Assembly (NCBI RefSeq): GCF_022179725.1
Contig: NZ_BPRC01000001.1
Span: 124,001 to 188,000 of the forward strand
Length of the DNA: 64,000 nt
Reading direction: 5' to 3'
From: Methylorubrum aminovorans
Lineage (GTDB): Bacteria > Pseudomonadota > Alphaproteobacteria > Rhizobiales > Beijerinckiaceae
The notes beneath the pieces were generated by a model. The model searched no databases. It saw nothing but the letters and a program-made list of their open reading frames with translations, and was not told where the DNA came from. The position numbers were made by a program, and so were the translations under genes. Positions 27,956 through 37,638 of the stretch are shown here, piece after piece; the first letter of the stretch is position 1, and each line of letters opens with the position of its first letter.

Positions 27956-28468
27956 ATGACCGAGACTTCGCCGGCAAAGCCTTCCGGGGGCGACTTCATT
28001 CCCGCGACCTCTTCCTCCTCCCCGCCGTCCGCCGCCGCGACGCCCGTTCCCGCGGCCCCGTCGCCGAGCGTCGGCAAGGCCGAGCTGCCCGCCTCCGGCG
28101 CCGGCTATCACGCCGACCAGCTTGCCCGCATCGAGGACAAGACCGCGCGCATCGAGGACAAGTACGCCCGCTCCGAGGCGCTGCTCTCGCGCGTCGAAGA
28201 GAAGGTCGAGTCGGCCTCGGTCCGGATGAACGACGCCGCCCGTCAGGCCGACCTCTCGTCGCTTCGCAGCGAAGTCCGCACCCTGTCCGACCGGGTCGGC
28301 CGCCTGCCCGGCACCGGCGCCCTCGTTCTGACCGCGATCATCACGGCCGTGCTCACCGTCGCGCTGATGGTTGCCGTGCAGCGGCTGAACCTCGACCGGA
28401 TGCTGCCGCACGGCGTCGGTGGCCAGAGCCAGACCGCGCCCGCCACTCCCCCGGCCTCCAACCCTTAG
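27956..28468 (+). CDS. Hypothetical membrane-anchored coiled-coil protein between gap and pgk
   Basis: The 170-residue product has a Pro/Ala/Ser-rich disordered start (about 1-50). A coiled coil follows with a near-repeated phrase (ARIEDKTARIEDKYARSEA, about 55-110), then one membrane helix (ALVLTAIITAVLTVALMVAV, about 120-142) and a short polar tail. No known domain is visible. It sits 113 bp after gap and 120 bp before pgk on the same strand. A small gene in this place is also present, from memory, in Sinorhizobium, so a conserved but unknown role is likely. Confidence 0.72.
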   Translation: MTETSPAKPSGGDFIPATSSSSPPSAAATPVPAAPSPSVGKAELPASGAGYHADQLARIEDKTARIEDKYARSEALLSRVEEKVESASVRMNDAARQADLSSLRSEVRTLSDRVGRLPGTGALVLTAIITAVLTVALMVAVQRLNLDRMLPHGVGGQSQTAPATPPASNP

Positions 28469-28588
28469 GACCAAGCACGATCGCGCCGCGATCATGCCCG
28501 GCTCTAAATTCCTGTTTTGCCGCGCTCTCTCACGCCGAACCGGTATCCACTTCGGCGGAGAGCGCACTGAGAAGAACCCGACGCCGCC

Positions 28589-29791
28589 ATGACGGATTTC
28601 CGCACCCTCGACGATGCCGGCCCGCTCCAGGGCAAGCGCGTGCTGCTGCGCGTCGATCTCAACGTGCCGATGGAGGGCGGCCGCGTCACCGACGCGACCC
28701 GGATCGAGCGCGTGGTGCCGACGATCCGCGAGATTGCGGATGCGGGCGGACGGGTGATCCTGCTCGCGCATTTCGGCCGCCCCAAGGGCAAGCCGGATCC
28801 GAAGGATTCGCTCAAGCCGATCCTGCCGACGCTGTCCGAAAAGCTCGCCCGTCCGGTGGCCTTCGGCGAGGATTGCGTCGGTGAGGCTGCGGCCAAGGCG
28901 GTCGCGGCGCTGAACGACGGCGACGTGCTGCTTCTCGAGAACACCCGCTACCACGCAGGCGAGGAGAAGAACGACGCCGAGTTCGCACGGGCGCTCGCGG
29001 AGAACGGCGACCTCTACGTCAACGAGGCCTTCTCCGCCGCTCACCGGGCGCACGCCTCGACCGAGGGACTCGCCCGCCTGCTGCCGGCCTATGCCGGCCG
29101 CCTGATGCAGGCCGAACTCGACGCGCTGACCAAGGGGCTCGAATCTCCGGCCCGCCCGGTCATCGCCATTGTCGGCGGCGCCAAGGTCTCGACCAAGATC
29201 GACCTTCTCGAAAACCTCGTCGCCAAGGTCGACATGCTGGTGATCGGCGGCGGCATGGCCAACACCTTCCTGCACGCGCAGGGCAAGGATGTCGGCAAGT
29301 CGCTGTGCGAGAAGGATCTCGCCGAGACCGCCCAGCGCATCCTGACTGCGGCCAAGGAGAAGAACTGCACCATCATCCTGCCGGCCGATGCGCTGGTCGC
29401 GCGCGAGTTCAAGGCCAACGCCGAGAACGAGACCGTGACGGTGGATGCCGTTCCCTCCGACGCGATGATCCTCGATGTCGGCGCCTCCTCGATCGCCACG
29501 ATCGACGGCGCCATCGACGAGGCGCGCACGCTGGTCTGGAACGGCCCGCTCGGCGCCTTCGAACTGACGCCCTTCGACACCGGCACGGTGGCGGTGGCCC
29601 GGCACGCGGCGGCCCGCACCAAGGCCGGCCAGCTCGTCAGCGTGGCGGGCGGCGGCGACACGGTGGCGGCGCTGAACCATGCCGGCGTGGGCGAAGACTT
29701 CTCCTACGTCTCCACCGCGGGCGGTGCCTTCCTCGAATGGCTTGAGGGCAAGGAGCTCCCCGGCGTCGAGGCGCTGCGCGCCAAGGGCTGA
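28589..29791 (+). CDS. pgk: Phosphoglycerate kinase
   Basis: The 400-residue enzyme moves a phosphate between 1,3-bisphosphoglycerate and ADP. It has the N-terminal signature [36 protein letters not shown], and [17 protein letters not shown]. The C-terminal nucleotide phrase is [13 protein letters not shown] and it ends [22 protein letters not shown]. Length is typical. It is part of the gap-pgk-fba block. Confidence 0.98.
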   Translation: MTDFRTLDDAGPLQGKRVLLRVDLNVPMEGGRVTDATRIERVVPTIREIADAGGRVILLAHFGRPKGKPDPKDSLKPILPTLSEKLARPVAFGEDCVGEAAAKAVAALNDGDVLLLENTRYHAGEEKNDAEFARALAENGDLYVNEAFSAAHRAHASTEGLARLLPAYAGRLMQAELDALTKGLESPARPVIAIVGGAKVSTKIDLLENLVAKVDMLVIGGGMANTFLHAQGKDVGKSLCEKDLAETAQRILTAAKEKNCTIILPADALVAREFKANAENETVTVDAVPSDAMILDVGASSIATIDGAIDEARTLVWNGPLGAFELTPFDTGTVAVARHAAARTKAGQLVSVAGGGDTVAALNHAGVGEDFSYVSTAGGAFLEWLEGKELPGVEALRAKG

Positions 29792-29799
29792 GACCGGAT

Positions 29800-29940
29800 C
29801 AATCCTCCCTCTTCAAGGGGGGAGGGAGCCCGCGGAGCGGGCGGGAGAGGAGCCGGCTCGGGTTTAACCCGGACACGGCGCGCTCCCGTCGCCCAGACCC
29901 CTCCGTGGCCCCCTCTCCGGCAGCGGGAAGAGGGCTTGCT
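29800..29940. repeat. Intergenic palindromic repeat element after pgk
   Basis: Purine-rich and pyrimidine-rich blocks (CCTCCCTCTTCAAGGGGGG, GGAGCCCGCGGAGCGGGCGGG, then CCCCTCTCCGGCAGCGGG) form several imperfect stems. The style matches dispersed intergenic elements of Methylobacterium genomes. It may also act as the pgk transcript end. No gene is visible. Confidence 0.45.
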
Positions 29941-30070
29941 GCGGAAGCGGCAGAAGGCGGGGAAGCCCAAGTTTTTCATCGCCCTGCGCAGGCTCTCGGC
30001 GCGGCGGCACCTATATTGGCCTCAACACGGGACAGGCCCGGCTGAGGCCGCATCGCACGAGGATCGAATC

Positions 30071-31138
30071 ATGGCACGCATCACCCTTCGGCAGCTCCTC
30101 GATCACGCCGCCGAGTACGGCTACGGCGTGCCCGCGTTCAACCTGAACAACATGGAGCAGGGGCTCGCCATCATGGCGGCGGCGGACGCCACCGACTCGC
30201 CGGTGATCCTCCAGGCGAGCCGGGGTGCACGCGCCTATGCCAACGACGTGGTGCTGGCCAAGCTCATCGACGGCCTCGTCGAGATCTACCCGCACATTCC
30301 CGTCTGCATGCATCTCGACCACGGCAACAACGAAGCCACCTGCGCCACCGCGATCCAGTACGGCTTCACCTCGGTGATGATGGACGGCTCGCTCAAGGCC
30401 GACGGCAAGACTCCGGCCGACTACAACTACAACGTCGAGATCACCCGCAACGTCACCAAGATGGCCCACTGGGCCGGCGTCTCCGTCGAGGGCGAACTCG
30501 GCGTGCTCGGCTCGCTGGAGAGCGGCCAGGGCGAGGCCGAGGACGGCCACGGCGCCGAGGGCGTGCTGTCGCACGACCAGCTCCTGACCGATCCGGACGA
30601 GGCGGTGAAGTTCGTGGCCGCCACCAAGGTCGATGCGCTGGCGGTGGCCATGGGCACCAGCCACGGCGCCTACAAGTTTACCCGCAAGCCGGACGGCGAC
30701 GTGCTCGCCATGGGCGTGATCGAGGAGATCCATCGCCGCCTGCCGACGACCCACCTCGTCATGCACGGCTCCTCCTCGGTGCCGCAGGACCTTCAGGACA
30801 TCATCAACCAGTATGGCGGCCAGATGAAGCCGACCTGGGGCGTGCCGGTGGAGGAGATCCAGCGCGGCATCAAGCACGGCGTGCGCAAGATCAACATCGA
30901 CACCGACAACCGCATGGCGATGACCGGCCAGATCCGGAAGGTGCTGACCGAGAACCCCTCCGAGTTCGATCCGCGCAAGTACCTCAAGCCCGCCATGGAG
31001 GCGATGACCAAGCTGTGCAAGCAGCGCTTCGAGGAGTTCAACACCGCCGGCCAGGGCTCGAAGATCCGCCCGATCTCGGTGGCCGAGATGGCCAAGCGCT
31101 ACGCCAACGGCTCCCTCGACCCGAAGATCGACGCCTGA
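30071..31138 (+). CDS. fba: Fructose-bisphosphate aldolase, class II
   Basis: The 355-residue class II aldolase starts [19 protein letters not shown]. It has the zinc-binding MHLDHGNN near residue 80, [29 protein letters not shown], and MHGSSSVPQ followed by [11 protein letters not shown]. The sequence is the long CbbA/FbaA subtype. It condenses dihydroxyacetone phosphate and glyceraldehyde-3-phosphate. I use ATG 30071, preceded by GAGGAT. Confidence 0.97.
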   Translation: MARITLRQLLDHAAEYGYGVPAFNLNNMEQGLAIMAAADATDSPVILQASRGARAYANDVVLAKLIDGLVEIYPHIPVCMHLDHGNNEATCATAIQYGFTSVMMDGSLKADGKTPADYNYNVEITRNVTKMAHWAGVSVEGELGVLGSLESGQGEAEDGHGAEGVLSHDQLLTDPDEAVKFVAATKVDALAVAMGTSHGAYKFTRKPDGDVLAMGVIEEIHRRLPTTHLVMHGSSSVPQDLQDIINQYGGQMKPTWGVPVEEIQRGIKHGVRKINIDTDNRMAMTGQIRKVLTENPSEFDPRKYLKPAMEAMTKLCKQRFEEFNTAGQGSKIRPISVAEMAKRYANGSLDPKIDA

Positions 31139-31145
31139 TCCGATC

Positions 31146-31814
31146 ATGGCCGAGAAAGACTCCGCGGCGCCGCGGCCCCGCCTCGCCCTCCTTACCCCCT
31201 ACGGCCTCGGTCCAGCCGAGGCGGAGGCGACCGCTGCCTCCCTCGATGCGGCCTGCGCCGCAGGGGACGTGGCGGCGGTGATCCTGAGGCTGGCGGCCGC
31301 CGATGAGCGCAGCCTCGTCGGCATCGTCAAGAAACTGGCGCCGTCGGCGCAGGCGCGCGGCGCGGCGGTGCTGGTCTGCGTGCCGGGATTTACCGGCGAC
31401 ATCGTCTCCGTCGCGGCCCGCGGCGGGGCGGACGGGGTGCATCTCGACCGTGCGGACGAGGACACCCTGCGCGATTGGCGCGGGCGCCTGCGCGACGGGC
31501 GCATCCTCGGGACGGGCGGCGTGCTCGGCTCGCGGGATGCGGCGATGGTCGCGGGCGAGACCGGCGTCGATTACGTCATGTTCGGCGGGCTCTTTCCCGA
31601 CGGAGCCGCCCCCGATGCGGAGGAGGTGCGCGAGCGCGCGACGTGGTGGGCCGAGATCTTCGAGACCCCGTGCATCGCGGTCGCGACCGCCGACGAGGAT
31701 GTTGCGGCGTTGGCACGTGTGGGCGCGGAGTTCGTCGGGCTGGAAGGCGGCCTGTGGCGCGACGATCCCGAGGGTGTGCAGGCCGCTCAGGCGCAGCTCG
31801 ATCAGGTGCGATGA
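31146..31814 (+). CDS. Thiamine phosphate synthase-like protein (ThiE family)
   Basis: The 222-residue TIM-barrel protein has GADGVHLDRADED and then ILGTGGVLGSRDAAMVAGETG. DYVMFGGLFPD and FVGLEGGLW follow. These are the positions of the ThiE phosphate- and pyrimidine-binding loops, but several ThiE catalytic residues look altered; for example no GPIFPT-like motif is exact. It may be a ThiE paralogue without full activity (TenI-like or unknown). It starts 7 bp after fba, and its stop overlaps the Sel1-repeat gene by 4 bp, so all three are one operon. Confidence 0.75.
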   Translation: MAEKDSAAPRPRLALLTPYGLGPAEAEATAASLDAACAAGDVAAVILRLAAADERSLVGIVKKLAPSAQARGAAVLVCVPGFTGDIVSVAARGGADGVHLDRADEDTLRDWRGRLRDGRILGTGGVLGSRDAAMVAGETGVDYVMFGGLFPDGAAPDAEEVRERATWWAEIFETPCIAVATADEDVAALARVGAEFVGLEGGLWRDDPEGVQAAQAQLDQVR

Positions 31815-32902
31815 TCTTGTTTGATGAGAGGACCGTGGCGAGAGCTTCAAAAGCACGGCTCCAAGTCGGGACTCGGTCCCTCTCGATCTTGACCGCTTTC
31901 GCCGTCCTCGGCATCGGCGGGCTGCACGCCGCCCCGAACCCGCCGGCGGCGAAGGCACCCGCCGCACAGACGCCGGCCAAACCGAACCAGCTCGATCTGA
32001 AGCGCGAGCTGCCCTCGCCCTACTCGCCCAATGCCGAGGGGGCGAAGCCGGCCGCCGCGAACCCGAATGCCGACGTGGCCTACGGCGCCTACCAGCGCGG
32101 ACGCTACGTCACCGCCTTCCGCGAGGCGACGCGACGCATCGAGGCGAGCCCAAAAGACGCCGCGGCGATGACGCTGCTCGGCGAACTCTACAACCAGGGC
32201 CTCGGGGTGAAGCAGGACCCCAAGCGCGCCCACGAATGGTATCGGCTCGCCGCCCTCCAGAACGATGCCAACGCCATGGCTTCTCTCGGCATGATGGCGA
32301 TGGACGGGCGGGGGCAGCCCAAGGACGAGAAGGCCGGTCGCGCCTGGCTCGAACAGGCGGCGCGCAAGGGCCAGCCCAGCGCCAGCTACAACCTCGCGCT
32401 GATCCAGCTCGCCAGCGACAAGCCGGCGGATCTCGCCGCCGCCGTGGCGAATTTCCGCACGGCGGCCGAGGCCGAGGTTCCCGCCGCGCAATACGCCCTC
32501 GGCGTGCTCTACCTCCAGGGCAAGGGCGTTCCCAAGGACACGACCCAGGCTGCGCAATGGTTCCGCCGCGCCGCCGACAACGGCGACCTCGGGGCCGAGG
32601 TCGAGTTCGCGATCCGGCTGTTCAACGGCGACGGCGTGCCCAAGGACGAGGCTCGCGCCGCCCGCTACTTCCTGCACGCCGCGCAGCGCGGCAACGCCAT
32701 CGCTCAGAACCGGATCGCCAAGCTCTTTCTTTTCGGCCGCGGCGTGCCGAAGAACCTCGTCGAGGCCGCGGCCTGGAATCTCGCCGCGGCGTCGCAGGGT
32801 CGGTCCGATGCCGGGCTCGATCAGGCGACCGCCGGGCTCACCCCGGACGAGCGCAAGCGCGCCGAGCTGCTGGCGGCGGACCGGACGAGCCTTTCACCGT
32901 AG
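31811..32902 (+). CDS. Sel1-like repeat (tetratricopeptide) protein
   Basis: The 363-residue protein has a membrane or signal helix near residues 20-40 (SILTAFAVLGIGGLHAA) and a proline/alanine linker. About six Sel1 repeats of 36 residues follow, each with an A..LG.LY..G.GV..D...A..W...AA pattern, for example ALGVLYLQGKGVPKD and IAKLFLFGRGVPKN. These solenoids mediate protein contacts. Exported Sel1 proteins such as ExoR are periplasmic regulators in rhizobia, and the export signal fits that, but the identity is unproven. The start overlaps the ThiE-like stop (ATGA). Confidence 0.85.
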   Translation: MILFDERTVARASKARLQVGTRSLSILTAFAVLGIGGLHAAPNPPAAKAPAAQTPAKPNQLDLKRELPSPYSPNAEGAKPAAANPNADVAYGAYQRGRYVTAFREATRRIEASPKDAAAMTLLGELYNQGLGVKQDPKRAHEWYRLAALQNDANAMASLGMMAMDGRGQPKDEKAGRAWLEQAARKGQPSASYNLALIQLASDKPADLAAAVANFRTAAEAEVPAAQYALGVLYLQGKGVPKDTTQAAQWFRRAADNGDLGAEVEFAIRLFNGDGVPKDEARAARYFLHAAQRGNAIAQNRIAKLFLFGRGVPKNLVEAAAWNLAAASQGRSDAGLDQATAGLTPDERKRAELLAADRTSLSP

Positions 32903-32934
32903 CGCCCAGCGGCACCCGCGCGACAGGAGTCCGA

Positions 32935-34338
32935 ATGACGTCCAGCCTCCTTCGCCGCAAGCCCCTGCGACGGGAGCCCGACGGGGAGCGGCGGTTGGCT
33001 CGGACGCTGAGCTGGCCCCACCTCGTGGCGCTCGGTGTCGGCGCGATCGTCGGAACCGGCATTCTCACGCTGATCGGCGTCGGGGCGGCCAAGGCCGGGC
33101 CGGCGGTGATCCTGTCCTTCGCCATCGCCGGCGCGATCTGCGCCTGCGCCGCCCTGGCTTACGCCGAGATGGCGACGATGATCCCGGTCTCGGGCAGCGC
33201 CTACACCTACAGCTACGTCGTGCTCGGTGAGTTGCTGGCCTGGATCATCGGCTGGAGCCTGATCCTCGAATACTCGCTCGTGGTGAGTGCGGTGGCGGTC
33301 GGCTGGTCCGGCTACGCCGCGCCGCTCCTCGAGAGTCTGTTCGGTTTCCCCAAGGCGCTGATGCAAGGACCGGAGGCGGGCGGTGTGGTCAATCTGCCGG
33401 CGGTGGGCATCATCGTCCTGGTCGCCGTGCTGCTCCTGCGCGGCACGCGTGAGAGCGCCACACTCAACGCCGCCCTGGTTCTGGTGAAGATCGCCGCGCT
33501 CGTCGTGTTCGTCGCCTTCGCCCTGCCGGCGTTCGAGGCCACCCATCTCGAGCCGTTCAATCCGTTCGGCTTCTCCAAGAGCGTTCAGGCCGACGGCGTC
33601 GAGCGCGGCGTCATGGCCGCGGCGGCGATCATCTTCTTCGCCTTCTACGGCTTCGACGCGATCGCCACCGCCGCGGAGGAGACGCGCAATCCCGGCCGCG
33701 ACCTGATGATCGGCATCGTCGGATCGATGGCGGCCTGTGTCGTGATCTACGTCGCGGTCGCCGTCGCCGCGGTGGGGGCCGTCTCCTACACCCGCTTCGC
33801 CGACAGCCCGGAGCCGTTGGCGCTGATCCTGCGCGAACTCGGCCAGCCGCTGGTGGCGCAGTATCTCGCGGCCTCCGCCGTGATCGCCCTGCCCACGGTC
33901 ATCCTCGCCTTCTTCTACGGGCAGAGCCGCATCTTCTTCACCATGGCCCGCGACGGAATGCTGCCGCAGGGTCTGGCTAAGGTATCCGCCAATGGCACGC
34001 CGGTGCGGATCACCCTCTTCACCGCCGCCATCGTTACCGTGCTCGCCGGGCTCGTTCCGCTGGGCGAACTCGCGGCGCTCGCCAATGCCGGGACGCTGGC
34101 AGCCTTCATCGCGGTCGCGGCCTGCATGCTGGTGATGCGCGTCCGCGCGCCTGAGGCGTCGCGCACCTTCCGCGCCCCGATGCCCTGGCTGATCGGCAGC
34201 ATCACGATTCTCGGCTGCGGATACCTGTTCTTCAGCCTGCCCGCGACGACCCAGCTCTGGTTCGCGGTCTGGAACGTGTTCGGGCTGGTGTTCTACGCCC
34301 TCTACGGCCGCAGGCACGCGGTGGCCGCAGCCGGTTAG
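32935..34338 (+). CDS. Amino acid permease, APC superfamily (cationic amino acid type)
   Basis: The 467-residue protein has twelve to thirteen membrane helices. The N-terminal phrase LVALGVGAIVGTGILTLIG is the substrate-binding loop of APC transporters. Later come SGSAYTYSYVVLGE, IIFFAFYGFDAIATAAEETRNP and SRIFFTMARDGMLP. These are typical of the YhdG/CAT-like cationic amino-acid transporter branch. The substrate is not determined. It starts 32 bp after the Sel1 gene on the same strand, possibly a separate unit. A 16-bp hairpin begins at its stop codon. Confidence 0.88.
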   Translation: MTSSLLRRKPLRREPDGERRLARTLSWPHLVALGVGAIVGTGILTLIGVGAAKAGPAVILSFAIAGAICACAALAYAEMATMIPVSGSAYTYSYVVLGELLAWIIGWSLILEYSLVVSAVAVGWSGYAAPLLESLFGFPKALMQGPEAGGVVNLPAVGIIVLVAVLLLRGTRESATLNAALVLVKIAALVVFVAFALPAFEATHLEPFNPFGFSKSVQADGVERGVMAAAAIIFFAFYGFDAIATAAEETRNPGRDLMIGIVGSMAACVVIYVAVAVAAVGAVSYTRFADSPEPLALILRELGQPLVAQYLAASAVIALPTVILAFFYGQSRIFFTMARDGMLPQGLAKVSANGTPVRITLFTAAIVTVLAGLVPLGELAALANAGTLAAFIAVAACMLVMRVRAPEASRTFRAPMPWLIGSITILGCGYLFFSLPATTQLWFAVWNVFGLVFYALYGRRHAVAAAG

Positions 34339-34374
34339 AGCATCGTGCTGGATATCAGATCCAGTACGATGCTC
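34338..34374 (+). terminator. Long hairpin at the permease stop codon
   Basis: GAGCATCGTGCTGGAT at 34338-34353 pairs with ATCCAGTACGATGCTC at 34359-34374; 15 pairs are canonical and one is G-U. It is followed by TCTCTTCTCGTTT. This may serve as the terminator, and its sequence style also matches a dispersed Methylobacterium repeat. Confidence 0.5.
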
Positions 34375-34389
34375 TCTCTTCTCGTTTGG

Positions 34390-34435
34390 GCATCATCTTT
34401 TTCCGAAAGCCGGTGGCCACCTTTCGGGACGATGC
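34390..34435. repeat. Dispersed palindrome, family A, copy 1
   Basis: The outer arms are GCATC (34390-34394) and GATGC (34431-34435). The inner arms are CCGAAAG (34403-34409) and CTTTCGG (34421-34427). The same architecture occurs at 47934-47974. It lies between the convergent permease and nnr genes. Confidence 0.7.
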
Positions 34436-34451
34436 TTGAGCCGGCGGGCGA

Positions 34452-35975
34452 TCAGGCGTCCCCCGCGAGGTCGCGCAGGACCGCCGGAAGCAGCTCGGGA
34501 AGGTCCTCGGAGATCAGCCCCGGCCCGAACCGCAGGCCCGCATCGCCGTGCAGCCAGACGGCGGCGCTGGCCGCCTCGAACGGCTCCAGGCCCTGGGCCA
34601 GCAGCCCGGCGATGATGCCGCCGAGCACGTCGCCGGAGCCGGCGGTGCCGAGATGCGGCGTGCCGTGATCGTTGATCGCCGTGCGCCGATTGGGGGCGGC
34701 GATCACCGTGTCGGCCCCTTTCAGCACCACGACCGCTCCGGCGATCTCGGCAGCCCGCGCCGTCCGCTCTGTCTTGCTCAGCCCGTCCGTCACGGCGTCC
34801 GTGCCGGAGAACAGGCGCGCGAACTCGCCTTCGTGCGGCGTGAGCACGGCCCGCGCCTCGCCATCGCGGATATGGCGGGCCAGCGTGCGCACCTCGCTGC
34901 GGAAGCTCGTGAGCGCATCGGCGTCGAGCACCAGGGCACGCCCGGCCCCCGCCGCGACCGCGACGAGGTCGCAGGTGGCCGGGCCGGTGCCGAGGCCGGG
35001 CCCGAGCAGCAGCGCGTTCAGCCGTTCGTCGGCCAGCATATCGTCGAGGTCGTCGGCGCTCTCGCATGGGCGCAGCATGATCGCGGTGAGGTGGGCGGCA
35101 TTCTCCGCCAGCGCCTCGGTGGGCGAGGCCACGGTGACGAGGCCCGCGCCGACCCGCAGCGCACCGCGGGCGGCGAGCCGGGCCGCGCCGGTGCGGTGCG
35201 CCGGGCCCGACAGTACGAGCGCGTGGCCGCGGGTGTATTTGTGGCTGCCGGCGGTGAGCCGCGGCAGCCGCCACAGACCGGGCGCGTTGCGATAGAGCGC
35301 CCGCACTTCCTCGGCGAGGCCGGCAGCGAGGGCGGCCTCGCCCGTGCCGATCTGAGCGACGTGCAGCGCGCCGCAATGGGTCCGCCCCGGCTCCAGCAGG
35401 TGGCCGGGCTTGAGCGCGACGAAGGTCACCGTCTCGGTCGCCTCGATCGCGCGGCCGCGCACCGCGCCGCTGTCCCCGTCGATGCCACTCGGCACATCGA
35501 CCGCCACCACGGGGATGCCGGAGCGGTTGACGGCCTCGACCAGGGCGTGGGCGGTCCCTTCCAGATCGCGGCAGAGGCCGGCGCCGAACAGGGCATCGAT
35601 GATGAGATCGACCGGTGGAACCTCCGCCTCCGCGGCACCGATCGGGCCGGCCCAGGCCTCGGCCGCGAGGGCGGCGTCGCCCTTGAGCGCGGCAGGCTCG
35701 CCGAGCAGGCGCAGGTCGACGCGGTAGCCGCCCTCTGCCAGCAGGCAGGCGGCCACGAAGCCGTCTCCGCCATTGTTGCCGGAGCCGCACAGGACGAGGA
35801 TCCGGCCGCCGTCCGGCGCCAGGGTGCGGGCGCATTCGGCGACCGCGGCGCCCGCCGCCCGCATCAGGGTCAGGCCCGGCGTACCGGCGGCGATGGCCGC
35901 GGCATCGACCCGGCGCATCGCCTCAACGGTGAGCAGCCGTTCCGCGGGCTTCCTGTGTTTCACCGGCTCATGCAT
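34452..35975 (-). CDS. nnr: Bifunctional NAD(P)H-hydrate epimerase/ADP-dependent dehydratase
   Basis: The 507-residue fusion repairs damaged NAD(P)HX. The N-terminal YjeF_N epimerase domain (about 15-220) shows VLCGSGNNGGDGFVAA and VDVPSGIDGDSG. The C-terminal ribokinase-like dehydratase domain (about 225-505) shows GSHKYTRGHALVLSG, LTPHEGEFARLF and GTPHLGTAGSGDVLGG. Domain order and length are as expected. It diverges from glnB across a 184-bp region with candidate nitrogen-control sites. Confidence 0.95.
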   Translation of the reverse strand: MHEPVKHRKPAERLLTVEAMRRVDAAAIAAGTPGLTLMRAAGAAVAECARTLAPDGGRILVLCGSGNNGGDGFVAACLLAEGGYRVDLRLLGEPAALKGDAALAAEAWAGPIGAAEAEVPPVDLIIDALFGAGLCRDLEGTAHALVEAVNRSGIPVVAVDVPSGIDGDSGAVRGRAIEATETVTFVALKPGHLLEPGRTHCGALHVAQIGTGEAALAAGLAEEVRALYRNAPGLWRLPRLTAGSHKYTRGHALVLSGPAHRTGAARLAARGALRVGAGLVTVASPTEALAENAAHLTAIMLRPCESADDLDDMLADERLNALLLGPGLGTGPATCDLVAVAAGAGRALVLDADALTSFRSEVRTLARHIRDGEARAVLTPHEGEFARLFSGTDAVTDGLSKTERTARAAEIAGAVVVLKGADTVIAAPNRRTAINDHGTPHLGTAGSGDVLGGIIAGLLAQGLEPFEAASAAVWLHGDAGLRFGPGLISEDLPELLPAVLRDLAGDA

Positions 35976-35980
35976 GCAAC

Positions 35981-35996
35981 TGGCTCACGCTCTGCC
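35981..35996 (+). promoter_or_regulatory. Candidate sigma-54 promoter upstream of glnB
   Basis: TGGCTCACGCTCTGCC has GG and GC exactly ten bases apart, as sigma-54 requires. The -24 block matches TGGCAC at five of six positions; the -12 block (CTGCC) is weaker. It would give a 5' leader of about 150 nt before glnB. Sigma-54 control of glnB is established in related bacteria. Confidence 0.35.
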
Positions 35997-36043
35997 CGAA
36001 AATTCATCGATTTCGGCATCATTGCCTACATATTCCGCTTTGT

Positions 36044-36062
36044 TTGCACATTGCGTGCGCAA
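36044..36062 (+). promoter_or_regulatory. NtrC-like inverted repeat before glnB
   Basis: TTGCACA-TTGCG-TGCGCAA is a 7-5-7 inverted repeat with one mismatch. Its inner 17 bp follow the NtrC spacing (TGCACN-N5-NNTGCA-like), with five and four matches per half. It is about 100 bp before glnB. An NtrC site is the best guess given the gene, but another dimeric regulator is possible. Confidence 0.35.
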
Positions 36063-36132
36063 CTTCCCGGTCTCGTCATCCAAATCGCCGTGGCGGTCAC
36101 GCGACGGCGATGGTACATAATTGACTGACTGA

Positions 36133-36498
<366 letters not shown>

Positions 36499-36583
36499 CC
36501 CGAACGGCCTCGTTTTGTGGCCCGCTTCGTGAAGGGCCGGGCTCGTCTGCGCTCGCCCTGAAGCGCCGTAGCCGAGTGACGCC

Positions 36584-37513
36584 GTGCCCGATCTCGACAC
36601 CATCGTCCAAGACATCGCCCAGGAGATGCGGGCGCGGCCCGACCGCGGCACGGTGGCGAGCTACATTCCCGAACTCGCCCGCGCCGACGCCCAAGCCTTC
36701 GGCCTCGTCGTGATCGACGGCGATGGCCGGGTCGCCGCCGGGGGCGATGCCGACATCCCCTTCTCGATCCAGAGCATTTCCAAGGTCTTCACCCTGACGC
36801 TGGCGCTCGGCATGGTCGGCGACCGGCTCTGGCGCCGGGTCGGCCGCGAACCCTCGGGCAGCCCGTTCAACTCGATCGTGCAGTTGGAGCGGGAGAACGG
36901 GATCCCGCGCAATCCCTTTATCAATGCCGGCGCCATCGCCGTCACCGACGTGATCCTCTCGGGCCACCAGCCGCGGGAGGCGCTCGGCGAGATTCTGCGC
37001 TTCATGCAGTTCCTGGCGCAGGACGACAGCATCACCATCGACGAGCGCGTGGCGGCCTCCGAGAAGCGCACGGGCTTCCGCAACGCCGCGCTTGCCAACT
37101 ACATGCGCTCGTTCGGCGTGATCGAGAACCCGGTCGATTACACTCTGGGCGTCTACTTCCATCACTGCGCCATTGCGATGAGCTGCCGCCAGCTCGCGAC
37201 CGCCGGGCTGTTCCTCGCCTATTCCGGGCATCATCCGCTGGCCGGGCACTCGGTGATCTCGGCCGAGCGGGCACGGCGCATCAACGCCATCATGCTCACC
37301 TGCGGCCATTACGACGGCTCGGGTGATTTCGCCTACCGCGTCGGCCTGCCGGGCAAGAGCGGCGTCGGCGGCGGCATTCTGGCGGTTGCGCCGGGGAAGG
37401 CTTCGATCTGCGTCTGGTCGCCGGGGCTGGACGCGGCCGGCAATTCGCATCTCGGGCGTATCGCCCTGGAGATGCTGGTGAAACGGACGGGTTGGTCGAT
37501 CTTCGGTGTTTGA
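36584..37513 (+). CDS. glsA: Glutaminase (serine-dependent, GlsA family)
   Basis: The 309-residue enzyme hydrolyses glutamine to glutamate and ammonia. Its beta-lactamase-like fold shows the catalytic Ser-x-x-Lys in [40 protein letters not shown], and late [16 protein letters not shown]. It lies 85 bp after glnB on the same strand, so it may be co-transcribed with PII. It is also convergent with glnII, placing glutamine breakdown between the PII sensor and both synthetases. Confidence 0.95.
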   Translation: MPDLDTIVQDIAQEMRARPDRGTVASYIPELARADAQAFGLVVIDGDGRVAAGGDADIPFSIQSISKVFTLTLALGMVGDRLWRRVGREPSGSPFNSIVQLERENGIPRNPFINAGAIAVTDVILSGHQPREALGEILRFMQFLAQDDSITIDERVAASEKRTGFRNAALANYMRSFGVIENPVDYTLGVYFHHCAIAMSCRQLATAGLFLAYSGHHPLAGHSVISAERARRINAIMLTCGHYDGSGDFAYRVGLPGKSGVGGGILAVAPGKASICVWSPGLDAAGNSHLGRIALEMLVKRTGWSIFGV

Positions 37514-37520
37514 GGCGCGG

Positions 37521-37570
37521 CCGTCATCGCGAGGTGGAGCCGAAGCGAAGACCGCGTGAAGCGATCCAAC
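37521..37570. repeat. Dispersed palindromic repeat, family B, copy 1
   Basis: The core TCATCGCGAGGTGGAGCCG continues as AAGC (37524-37546) and matches 20 of 23 bases at 59079-59101. It ends GAAGCGATCCAAC. It sits between convergent glsA and glnII. Confidence 0.6.
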
Positions 37571-37602
37571 AAAAAACCGCCCCCGCCTTGCGGCGGGAGC
37601 GG
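37571..37602 (-). terminator. Terminator of glnII
   Basis: CCGCCCCCGCC at 37577-37587 and GGCGGGAGCGG at 37592-37602 pair over a TTGC loop with one mismatch. Read on the minus strand, the stem is followed by six Ts, a textbook intrinsic terminator 36 bp after the glnII stop. Confidence 0.85.
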
Positions 37603-37638
37603 CCTGTCTCAAGCCTCGATATTCGGCCTCGAAAGTCC

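Noticed and set aside
36105..36130. Sigma-54 promoter at TGGTACATAATTGAC before glnB
   Set aside because: The -12 GC dinucleotide is absent at the required distance.
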